Source: Lysobacter antibioticus
GTDB taxonomy: Bacteria; Pseudomonadota; Gammaproteobacteria; Xanthomonadales; Xanthomonadaceae
Length of the DNA stretch: 20,928 bases
Assembly (NCBI RefSeq): GCF_001442535.1
Contig: NZ_CP013141.1
Span: 5,541,970 to 5,562,897 of the forward strand
Direction of reading: 5' to 3'
In this document: positions 15,154 through 20,928 of the stretch, piece by piece
How the letters are laid out: every line of letters starts with the position of its first letter
Position numbering within the stretch: position 1 is the stretch's first letter
Position numbers and translations under genes: made by a program
Notes under the pieces: generated by a model
Told to the model about the DNA's origin: nothing
What the model saw: the letters and a program-made list of their open reading frames with translations, nothing else
Database searches by the model: none

Positions 15154-15609
15154 CTACGGCGCACCCGCGCCCAAGGCCCGCACTTCGGCCTGCACGGTGC
15201 GCTCGTCACGCCGCCCGGCCGCATCCTCGAACACCAAGGTCAGCGGCACCGACTCGCCGGCGCTGAGCGGCCGCCTCAGCCCGATCAGCATGATGTGATA
15301 CCCGCCCGGCGCGAGCGCGACGGTGCGGCCGCGCGGCAACGCCACCGACGGTATCTGGCGCATGCGCATCATCTGCCCCTGCATCGCCATCTCGTGGACT
15401 TCGGTGGCCGCGGCGACGTCCGAACGCGCCGCGACCAGGCGCAGATCGGCGCGGGCGGTGAGGCGCATGAAGGCGCCGGTGGCCTGTTGCTGCGGCACGC
15501 TCGCGCGTACCCACGGCGATTCGATCGCGACCTGCGGCGGTTGCGCTACCGCGTTCGCGTTCAGCAGCAGACCCGCCGCGATGGCGGTAAGGAAACGGAT
15601 CGAAGTCAT
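15154..15609 (-). CDS. Periplasmic copper chaperone, PCu(A)C family
   Basis: This 151-residue exported protein binds Cu(I) and hands it to the CuA or CuB centre of cytochrome oxidase. Residues 1-22 form a signal peptide (LTAIAAGLLLNANAVA-Q). The family copper motif H-X10-M-X21-H-X-M is matched exactly by His72, Met83, His105 and Met107; extra methionines (EMAMQGQMMRM) lie between. The start at 15609 (MTSIRFLTAIAAG) is chosen because it opens a signal peptide and lies 7 bases after the SCO1 stop, with GAGAG just before the ATG overlapping that stop. The longer frame upstream overlaps SCO1 out of frame and is not used. It is probably co-transcribed with the SCO1-like gene; the pair is a known partnership in oxidase assembly. 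Confidence 0.93.
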   Translation of the reverse strand: MTSIRFLTAIAAGLLLNANAVAQPPQVAIESPWVRASVPQQQATGAFMRLTARADLRLVAARSDVAAATEVHEMAMQGQMMRMRQIPSVALPRGRTVALAPGGYHIMLIGLRRPLSAGESVPLTLVFEDAAGRRDERTVQAEVRALGAGAP

Positions 15610-15616
15610 GGCGCTC

Positions 15617-16258
15617 TCAGAGAATCTGGCGGAGGTCGTGCACGCAGTCCTGCGCGCTCTGTTCGTGGCGCAGCGCCAGGCGGATCGCGCCGCCAGCGTC
15701 GAAGACATAGCTCAGCGCGGAATGGTCGATGGTGTAGGACGCGCCGGTCGGCACCTTGGCGTAGACCACACGGAAGGCCTTGGCGGTCTGCGCGGTGCGC
15801 TCGGGATCGCCGTACAGGCCGAGGAAGCTGGGGTCGAAGGCCTGGGTGTAGGCCTGCAGCACCTTCGGCGTGTCGCGTTCGGGATCGACGGTAATGAATA
15901 TCACCTGCAGCCGTTCGGCGTCCGCGCCGAGCAGCTTGCGGATCTGCACCGCGCGGGTCAGCGTGGTCGGGCAGACATCGGGGCATTGGGTGAAGCCGAA
16001 GAACACCATCGCCAGCTTGCCGCGGAAGTCGGCGAGCGAGCGTTCGCGGCCCTGCGGGTCGAGCAGATGGAAGTCCTTGGCGAAATCGCGACCGCTCAGG
16101 TTGATGCCGTGCACGGACAACGGTCTGGGACCGCCGCAGGCCGAAAGCACGCCGCCGCAGGCTGAAACCAGGCCTGCGGCCGCGACGCCGCCGAGCAGGC
16201 GACGGCGCTCGGGCGAATGCGCCGGCGCAGAGGTTGAGAGCAACTGGCGTTCGAACAC
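15617..16258 (-). CDS. SCO1/SenC/PrrC-like copper-delivery lipoprotein
   Basis: This 213-residue membrane-anchored thioredoxin-fold protein is used in CuA-site assembly of cytochrome c oxidase. The N-terminus has an Arg-rich start (SPERRRLLGG), a hydrophobic stretch and the lipobox LVSA-Cys34, followed by a near repeat VLSACGG (Cys41). The copper site is complete: Cys92 and Cys96 in QCPDVCPTT and His179 in TIDHSALSYVFD. The thioredoxin-like core contains GKLAMVFFGFT and VIFITVDPERDTP. The start is taken as GTG at 16258, preceded by GGGGTGG; the frame continues upstream to 16417 but those residues precede the signal and look non-coding. PCuAC follows after 7 bp. SCO proteins also act as redox sensors linked to PrrBA in some bacteria, which is of note because a PrrA-like regulator lies nearby. 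Confidence 0.92.
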   Translation of the reverse strand: MFERQLLSTSAPAHSPERRRLLGGVAAAGLVSACGGVLSACGGPRPLSVHGINLSGRDFAKDFHLLDPQGRERSLADFRGKLAMVFFGFTQCPDVCPTTLTRAVQIRKLLGADAERLQVIFITVDPERDTPKVLQAYTQAFDPSFLGLYGDPERTAQTAKAFRVVYAKVPTGASYTIDHSALSYVFDAGGAIRLALRHEQSAQDCVHDLRQIL

Positions 16259-16395
16259 GATCCACCCCGTCGAAACCGAAGGCGGACATTGCAGCACCGC
16301 CGCGGCGCGGGCGGATGTGGTCGAGTGTCGCAGCGCTGCGCCAACCGATGCGTCGTCGTCACCGTCGCGCGGCGGGCCGAGCGGACCTCTCGCGA

Positions 16396-17076
16396 TTACA
16401 GGTCGCGCACGACCCAACCGCTCGGGTGCGAGGTCTCGTCGGCGGCGAGCGCGGCCTGGGCCACGGCATCGGGCGACTGACCGGCGCGCCAGGCCGAGGC
16501 GATCGCGGCGAGGCGGTCGCGGGTGGCGCGGGTGTAGGCGCCTTCGAGTTCGTTCTGAGCGTCGGCGGCGAGTTTCTGCGGATACAAGGTGCGTGCGTCT
16601 TCGCTGCGGTTGAGCAGGGCGATCAGGCGCGACAGCGCAGTGCGGAAGGTCGCCGCGCCGAGCGCGGTGCGCTGGGTGCGTTGCAGATGCCAGACGGTGA
16701 GGTATTCGACCGGACCGAGCAAACGCCGCGGCGTCGCGCCGAAGAAATGCCCGGACAACGAGCTGACCGCGACCGGCCCGGTCGAATCGGGCAGGCGCGT
16801 GGCGCCCCAGGAACTCAGCGCGCCGCCGGGCAAGTCCATGCGCCGCAAAGCCGTGCCGAAGGTGTCAGCGATCAGGCGCTGCGCGCGCGCATCGTCGCTT
16901 TCGGCGATGACCCCGAGCAAACGGATGAATAAGGGATAGCGGTCCTCGCCCAGGCGGCGCACGACGCGCTTGAGCACGGTCAGGCGGTACTCGGGGTCGC
17001 TGTGCGCGGCGAGCGCGGAGACCAAGCGGTCGGCGCCGGCGCGCAGGGCTTCGGGAGTGGGGGTGGCTTCGGTCAC
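16396..17076 (-). CDS. Unrecognised 226-residue cytoplasmic protein
   Basis: No family is recognised. The frame starts with GTG (VTEATPTPEALRAG) and ends VVRDL. There is no signal peptide or transmembrane segment; the sequence is rich in Ala, Leu and Arg and appears largely alpha-helical (RLVSALAAHSDPEYRLTVLKRVVRRLG, RTALSRLIALLNRSEDARTLYPQKLAADAQNELEGAYTR). No cysteine or obvious catalytic motif is seen. Codon use resembles the neighbours, with strong third-position GC, which supports real coding. It lies 137 bp upstream of the SCO1 gene on the same strand, so co-transcription is possible but not required. Start position is moderately uncertain, since no clear ribosome site precedes the GTG. 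Confidence 0.7.
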   Translation of the reverse strand: MTEATPTPEALRAGADRLVSALAAHSDPEYRLTVLKRVVRRLGEDRYPLFIRLLGVIAESDDARAQRLIADTFGTALRRMDLPGGALSSWGATRLPDSTGPVAVSSLSGHFFGATPRRLLGPVEYLTVWHLQRTQRTALGAATFRTALSRLIALLNRSEDARTLYPQKLAADAQNELEGAYTRATRDRLAAIASAWRAGQSPDAVAQAALAADETSHPSGWVVRDL

Positions 17077-17185
17077 GGCAAGGCGTCGGTCGCGGCGTGC
17101 CGCGGCAAGCGCGGCGATCGGACAGGAGGGAGGGCTAGCCTAGCCTAGGCCGATGCGCTGCGGCGTCGAGTGCCGCCGGCGATGC

Positions 17186-17506
17186 TCAGCTCAGGGAATC
17201 GAGGACGGCGTCGGCGCCGTGGTCGGCGGCCGAGGACAGGTCCATCTGGCCGAGCTGGTGCTCGAAGCCCGGGTCGCCGGCAAGCAGGCGCTCGCCGGGC
17301 GGAACCTCGCTCCAGGCGTCGGCATTGAGCACGTCCTCGCCCTGGTCGACCGCGGGCGGCGCGTAGGCAGGGACGGTCTCGGCGACCTGGGGGGCGTGCT
17401 GGATCTGCTCTTGCGGGGTCGGCTCGCGTCCGCGCAGGTTCTCGAGCGCAGCTTGCCCGTCGAGGCTGCTGCGGTCGATACGCGGGTCGTTGCCGATCGT
17501 GCTCAT
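17186..17506 (-). CDS. Unrecognised small acidic protein next to sctU
   Basis: This 106-residue protein has no recognised family. It begins MSTIGNDPRIDRSSLDGQAA and ends ADAVLDSLS. It is acidic, rich in Asp, Glu, Pro, Gln and Ala, with no cysteine, no signal peptide and no membrane segment, suggesting a mostly disordered protein. The Ser/Thr/Asn-rich, polar N-terminus would be compatible with a type III secretion signal, and it is divergent from sctU about 300 bp away, but this is speculation. The ATG at 17506 has no obvious Shine-Dalgarno sequence, so the gene itself is moderately supported by length and codon pattern only. Confidence 0.55.
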   Translation of the reverse strand: MSTIGNDPRIDRSSLDGQAALENLRGREPTPQEQIQHAPQVAETVPAYAPPAVDQGEDVLNADAWSEVPPGERLLAGDPGFEHQLGQMDLSSAADHGADAVLDSLS

Positions 17507-17804
17507 GCGGGGCAGGTTACGGGTGAAGTCGGGGGGATGGGCGAAATGTAGCGCTGGGGGCCGAAGTGGCCAACTCGGGATGACCCTAGGTGGTGGTCGG
17601 GCCGTTCATCCCCCGCGCCTGCGGCGGCCGCTCCGGGTAGGCCGGGGGGCGCGCCAGGCCTGGCTGAGGGCGTGCGGAGCGGCGCTGGCAGCGCAGCGAG
17701 CGCCGCACCGCGGCATGTATCGAGTTCGCATTTGGCGTGTGCCGGCACGACCGTTTTCGCAGGCCCGTGCTAGCCTCGACCCCCTCTCGCTGGAAGGGCC
17801 GCGC
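17507..17804. promoter_or_regulatory. Divergent region between small acidic gene and sctU
   Basis: Roughly 300 GC-rich bases hold no credible gene. GGAAGGG at 17792-17798 is the ribosome site of sctU. No clear -35/-10 pair was found, and no plant-inducible-promoter box with the required 15-bp spacing. Confidence 0.4.
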
Positions 17805-18914
17805 ATGGGGAAGGACCAGGGCGCCGACAAGACCGAACCGCCTACCCAAAAACGGATCCGGGACGCCCGCAAACAGGGCAACGTCGCCAAGAGCAAGGAG
17901 CTGACCAGCACCGTGCTGGTGCTCGGCTGGGTGGTGTGCGGCTGGATGATGCTCGACTTCATGCGGATGAAGCTGATCCGCCTGTTCGAGACCAGCCTGA
18001 AGGCGATCAACCAACCCTTCGGCGATGCCCTGCGCGAGGTCGGCTCGACCGCCTTCGACACCTTGCTGTGGCTGTCGCTGCCGCTGCTGGCGACGGCGGT
18101 GTTCCTCGGCGTGATCATCGAGTTCCTGCAGATCGGCCCGATCCTGACCCTGGACAAGCTCAAGCCCAACCTGGAGAAGCTGAACCCGGCCGACGGCGTC
18201 AAGAAAATGTTCTCGATGGACAACCTGGTCGAGCTGGTCAAGTCGGTGATCAAGAGCGCGGCGCTGATCGGCATCGGCATGTTCGTGCTCTACAAGATGC
18301 TGGCCCAGCTGATGTTGCTGCCGTACGCGCCGCCCGCGGCGATGGGCGCGGGCATCTGGCACGGCCTGATCCGGATCGGCATCTGGACCATCTTCGTGTT
18401 CTTCTTCGTCTCCGCCATCGACGTGTGGTACCAGAAGTTCGCCTACACCAAGCAACTGCGCATGAGCCGCCGCGACATCCAACAGGAGGTCAAGGAGAAC
18501 GAGGGCGACCCGCACGTGAAGAGCCGGCGCCGGCAGTTGCATCAGGAGTGGTCGCAGCAGAACATGCTCAATGCCGTCCGCCAGTCGAATGTCGTCGTGA
18601 CCAACCCCACCCACATCGCCATCGCCCTGCAGTACGAACACGGCGTCACCGACCTGCCGGTGGTGGTGGCCAAGGGCGAGGGCTACATGGCCGAGCAGAT
18701 CAAGCGCACCGCGGCCGAGGCCGGGGTGCCGATCCTGCAGAACGTCGAACTGGCGCGCGGCCTGCACGAACACGTGGCGCTGGACGACTACATCGGCAAC
18801 GAGTTCTTCGAGGCCGTGGCCGAAGTGCTGCACTGGGCCGAGAGCGTGCGCCGCTTGCGCGACGGCGACGACAGCGAGATGGAGCTGCCGCCGCCGCTCG
18901 ACGAGCCGCGCTGA
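17805..18914 (+). CDS. sctU: Type III secretion export-apparatus switch protein SctU
   Basis: This 369-residue inner-membrane protein belongs to the injectisome export gate and switches substrate class by self-cleavage. The N-terminus KTEPPTQKRIRDARKQGNVAKSKE is the family signature. Four hydrophobic helices occupy ~30-215, and a long cytosolic linker (MSRRDIQQEVKENEGDPHVKSRRRQLHQEW) leads to the autoprotease domain. The cleavage motif is Asn267-Pro-Thr-His270, intact, followed by IAIALQYEHG. The overall pattern matches YscU/HrcU of non-flagellar systems better than FlhB. ATG at 17805 follows GGAAGGG by six bases. It runs toward sctT on the other strand, whereas in most loci sctU follows sctT in the same direction. 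A short charged, Pro-rich tail (ELPPPLDEPR) ends the protein. Confidence 0.95.
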   Translation: MGKDQGADKTEPPTQKRIRDARKQGNVAKSKELTSTVLVLGWVVCGWMMLDFMRMKLIRLFETSLKAINQPFGDALREVGSTAFDTLLWLSLPLLATAVFLGVIIEFLQIGPILTLDKLKPNLEKLNPADGVKKMFSMDNLVELVKSVIKSAALIGIGMFVLYKMLAQLMLLPYAPPAAMGAGIWHGLIRIGIWTIFVFFFVSAIDVWYQKFAYTKQLRMSRRDIQQEVKENEGDPHVKSRRRQLHQEWSQQNMLNAVRQSNVVVTNPTHIAIALQYEHGVTDLPVVVAKGEGYMAEQIKRTAAEAGVPILQNVELARGLHEHVALDDYIGNEFFEAVAEVLHWAESVRRLRDGDDSEMELPPPLDEPR

Positions 18915-19188
18915 GGGCAAGAGCAAATCCCCTCTAGGGGCTCGTTTGCTTCCTAAGACCCTTGTCAAAGGAGGCAACAGCAGGGGCTCGGATTGTCGTC
19001 ACCGGCGTGGAGCCGTGTATCGGCTTACCTATGCCACGCATCCTTCCCGCGTTGCCCCACACACGCCGCTCCCCTGCGCACCCACACGCCGTTCCCCCTT
19101 TGCAGAGGGGGGCGGGGGGATTTGCTTTTGCTTTTGCTTGGAACGGCGCAACCACCGGCGGCAACAAACGAAGCGGCGGCAGCGCCGC
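18915..19188. other. Convergent spacer between sctU and sctT with short repeats
   Basis: No gene is seen. The interval holds a CCCCTCTAGGGG palindrome near 18930, a G-rich hairpin (about 19094-19110, CCCCCTTTGCAGAGGGGGG) followed by a T-rich tail with TTTTGC repeated, and a stem-loop beside the sctT stop. It separates two convergent transcripts, so terminators are expected. Confidence 0.55.
19094..19138 (+). terminator. Possible terminator of sctU transcript with TTTTGC repeats
   Basis: A C5-T/G6 stem around TTTGCAGA is followed by GGGGGGATTTGC and then TTTTGCTTTTGCTT. The T-rich tail begins about 10 nt after the stem and is interrupted, so efficiency is uncertain. It lies about 180 bp after the sctU stop. 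Confidence 0.4.
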
Positions 19189-19189
19189 T
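19172..19189 (-). terminator. Possible terminator of the sctRST transcript
   Basis: A perfect 7-bp GC stem (AGCGGCG / CGCCGCT, loop GCAG) touches the sctT stop codon. On the minus strand it is followed by TCGTTTGTTG, a T-rich tail. Confidence 0.5.
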
Positions 19190-19977
19190 CAGGCCGTAAA
19201 CACCCGGTTCAAGGCCTCGAGCAAACCGCGGTTGTCGTTGAGCCGGTCGAGCACGATTTCCACGTACACGCCGAGCATCAGCAGGATGATCCAGGTCGCC
19301 AGCCAGGCCTTGATCGGCATGGTGATGGTGAACACGTTGAGCTGCGGGGCGAAGCGGTTGACCAGGCCGAAGGTCAGGTCGATCAGCAGCAACACCACCA
19401 TCGCCGGCGCCGCGAGCACCAGCAAGGCGGTCATCAGATAACTGAACTGGCCGACGAACAGCTCCATGCCGACCGCATGCAGGGTCGGGAAGTAGGACGT
19501 CACCGGCCACATCGCATAGCTCGACAGCAGCAGGTCGAGGAACACCAGGAACGCGCCGCTGGCCATGAACAGCCAGGCCGCGAACTGCGACAGGAAGCTG
19601 CCGTGCAGCGAGGCCTGGTGGCCCTGGATCGGGTCGAACACCTGCGCCAGGGTCATGCCGACCTGGGTGTCGATGATGTTGCCGGCGGCGCTGATCGCCC
19701 AGAACACCATGCCGAAGCAGAAGCCGATCGAGATGCCGATGAACAGCTCTTTGAGGATGATCGGCGCCCAGTCGACGGCGCCGAGCGAGTGCAGGGGCAC
19801 GCCGTTCACCGCCACCGGGATCGCGATGATGCCCAGGCTGACCATGAAGCTGTTGCGCACCAGCGGCGGCATGTTCTCCGAGGTCAGCAGCGGCAGCATC
19901 ATGAATGCACCGATCACGCGCGGCAGCACCAGGCCCAACGCGAGCATCAGGTCGGTGACGGAATCGAAGCTGATCAT
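19189..19977 (-). CDS. sctT: Type III secretion export-apparatus protein SctT
   Basis: This 262-residue, very hydrophobic inner-membrane protein packs with SctR and SctS in the export gate. It matches YscT/HrcT/SpaR in length and pattern: an N-terminal helix MISFDSVTDLMLALGLVLPRV, the conserved LPLLTSENMPPLVRNSFMVSL, KELFIGISIGFCFGMVFWAI, the AGNIIDTQVGMTLAQVFDP segment, and DLTFGLVNRFAPQLNVFTITMPIK near the end. It starts at ATG 19977, 31 bp after the sctS stop, in the usual R-S-T order. It ends in convergent orientation to sctU. Confidence 0.94.
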   Translation of the reverse strand: MISFDSVTDLMLALGLVLPRVIGAFMMLPLLTSENMPPLVRNSFMVSLGIIAIPVAVNGVPLHSLGAVDWAPIILKELFIGISIGFCFGMVFWAISAAGNIIDTQVGMTLAQVFDPIQGHQASLHGSFLSQFAAWLFMASGAFLVFLDLLLSSYAMWPVTSYFPTLHAVGMELFVGQFSYLMTALLVLAAPAMVVLLLIDLTFGLVNRFAPQLNVFTITMPIKAWLATWIILLMLGVYVEIVLDRLNDNRGLLEALNRVFTA

Positions 19978-20008
19978 GCGCCGGTCGCGCGGGGCTCACC
20001 GGCGCGCA

Positions 20009-20275
20009 TCAATGCCGGACCATGCCCGGGAAGTCGATGAAGATGCGGTCGGCGAAGGTGTACAGGGTGCCGCCGATCATCGAAGCGGTGACGAACAAGG
20101 TCACCACGATCACGGTGAATTTGATCGCGTAGGCGAAGGTCTGTTCCTGCAACTGGGTGGCGGCCTGGATGAAGGCCACGACCAGGCCGACCACGGCCGC
20201 GGCGACCACCGGCGGACCCGACAGCAGCAGCGTCAGCCACAGCGCCTGTTTGGTCAGTTCGAGCATGTCGCCCAT
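20009..20275 (-). CDS. sctS: Type III secretion export-apparatus protein SctS
   Basis: This 88-residue inner-membrane protein forms two helical hairpins and is the usual size for SctS. Diagnostic stretches are LTKQALWLTLLLSGPPVVAAAVVGLVVAFIQAATQLQEQT and FAYAIKFTVIVVTLFVTASMI. The start could be ATG 20275 (MGDMLEL) or 20266 (MLEL); neither has a clear ribosome site. It belongs to the sctR-S-T run, but is separated from sctR by a 168-bp repeat-bearing gap instead of the usual few bases. Confidence 0.93.
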   Translation of the reverse strand: MGDMLELTKQALWLTLLLSGPPVVAAAVVGLVVAFIQAATQLQEQTFAYAIKFTVIVVTLFVTASMIGGTLYTFADRIFIDFPGMVRH

Positions 20276-20318
20276 AAGAGTCGGGATTCGCTTTAGGGAT
20301 TCGGGAAGGGAAATTCGA

Positions 20319-20430
20319 GAATCGGGAATGGGGAATAGGGAATCGGATAGGCAAAGGCGTCAGAGCGGGAAGGCGATCCAGACACGCGGCAGGGCCGCTG
20401 TTTCGATTCCCGATTTTCCATTCCCGATTC
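20319..20430. repeat. Inverted GGGAATCGGG repeat between sctR and sctS
   Basis: Arms at 20319-20345 and 20404-20430 match in inverted orientation at 24 of 27 bases, with a 58-bp spacer. Further GGGATTCGG-like units extend left to about 20283 and right to 20440. This short-period family is of the kind common between genes in Xanthomonadaceae. Transcribed, the arms would make a long hairpin inside the sct operon. Confidence 0.75.
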
Positions 20431-20443
20431 CCGGTTCCCGTCG

Positions 20444-20928
20444 CTAGCCGCCGTAAGTCAACACCAGGCCATGCACGAGCTTGGCCCAGCCGCCGATCAG
20501 CACGAACAGCAGCAGCTTGAACGGCAGCGACACGGTGGTCGGCGACAGCATCATCATGCCGAGCGACAACAGGATGTTGGACACGACCAGGTCGATGATC
20601 AGGAACGGCAGGAAGATCAGGAAGCCGATCTGGAAGGCGGCGGTGAGTTCGCTGACGGTGAAGGCCGGAATCACCACGATGAAGTCGTTGACCGAGATGT
20701 CGCCGCGCGAGGCCGGCGGCAGCAGGCGCTGTGCGCTGCGTAAAAAGAATGCGCGCTCGGCGTCGCTGGAATGCTTGATCAGGAAGCCGCGCAAGGGCTC
20801 CTTGCCGGCATCCATCATCGCCAGCAGGCGCGCGGTGTCCATCTTGCCGCCGCCGCCGAGCAAAGGAGCCGCCGGTTTCTTCGCCGCGCCCGCGGCTGCG
20901 GTCGCGGCCGCCGCGGGTGCAGGTGCCG
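20444..20928 (-). CDS. sctR: Type III secretion export-apparatus protein SctR, 5' end outside window
   Basis: The C-terminal ~160 residues of the SctR gate protein are visible. The family body is clear: [26 protein letters not shown], then [48 protein letters not shown], and [26 protein letters not shown] at the end. The frame stays open to the window edge; a TTG at 20863 is internal, not a start. Just before the conserved part lies an Ala/Pro/Lys/Gly-rich stretch ([20 protein letters not shown], then PLLGGGG) that usual SctR proteins, about 215 residues long, do not have between the second helix and this region. The two N-terminal helices should be encoded beyond base 20928. Confidence 0.92.
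   Translation of the reverse strand, partial: APAPAAAATAAAGAAKKPAAPLLGGGGKMDTARLLAMMDAGKEPLRGFLIKHSSDAERAFFLRSAQRLLPPASRGDISVNDFIVVIPAFTVSELTAAFQIGFLIFLPFLIIDLVVSNILLSLGMMMLSPTTVSLPFKLLLFVLIGGWAKLVHGLVLTYGG

Noticed and set aside
17725..17760. Plant-inducible-promoter (PIP) box before sctU
   Set aside because: Two TTCGC motifs occur at 17725 and 17756 but are separated by 26 bp instead of 15.
20444..20863. Short SctR starting at TTG 20863
   Set aside because: The frame is open further to the window end and the visible part lacks the N-terminal helices, so the gene is cut by the window and TTG is an internal Leu codon.
17805..20928. Flagellar export genes (flhB, fliR, fliQ, fliP)
   Set aside because: SctU linker and C-terminal sequences, SctR's [19 protein letters not shown] region and the gene sizes match injectisome members better; no flagellar neighbour is seen.

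Overview
The window comes from a high-GC gammaproteobacterium. Protein content and dispersed repeats both point to the Xanthomonadaceae (Lysobacter or a close relative): a secreted S8 protease, a TonB-receptor sugar locus, an injectisome, GTAGGAGCGGC-type REPs and TAGGARC / GGGAATCGGG short-period repeats. This assignment is inference from gene content; no rRNA or tRNA gene is present to confirm it.

Layout. 1-1272: 3' part of an ammonium channel gene (amt). 1273-1684: repeat-rich spacer with a TAGGARC tandem repeat and an inverted pair of palindromic REPs. 1685-2919: AraC-family regulator followed closely by a VOC/glyoxalase-fold protein. 2920-3473: long spacer with strong inverted repeats just upstream of a secreted subtilisin-like protease (3474-4856), which ends in a clear terminator. 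4857-13645: a sugar (probably beta-glucan/beta-glucoside) utilisation locus. It holds a TonB-dependent receptor, an SGLT-type Na+/sugar symporter, a LacI-family repressor on the opposite strand and, divergent from it, an ExoP-like GH3 glucosidase. The receptor's upstream region carries a perfect LacI-type palindrome over a TTGACA box, a second LacI/CRE-like site and a CRP/Clp-like site. 13770-14348: RegA/PrrA/ActR-type response regulator without a visible kinase. 14349-15153: non-coding composite of REPs and two inverted copies of a hairpin-bearing element. 15154-16258 (minus): SCO1-like lipoprotein and PCuAC copper chaperone, a likely two-gene copper delivery operon for cytochrome oxidase. 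16396-17506 (minus): two unrecognised proteins. 17805-20928: export-apparatus genes of a type III secretion injectisome: sctU on plus, then sctT, sctS and sctR on minus, with sctR cut by the window end.

How it fits together. The receptor would bring oligosaccharides across the outer membrane, the periplasmic GH3 enzyme would release monosaccharides, and the symporter would import them; the LacI protein is the obvious local sensor. SctR, SctS, SctT and SctU together form the inner-membrane export gate of the injectisome, but sctU is convergent to the other three instead of following sctT.

Most unusual points: the ~765 bp REP-element-REP inverted composite at 14367-15131, whose paired hairpins differ in stem sequence but keep pairing and loop sequence; the rearranged sct gene order; an Ala/Pro-rich insertion in SctR; an inverted repeat wedged between sctS and sctR; and the layered operator region at 5086-5236.
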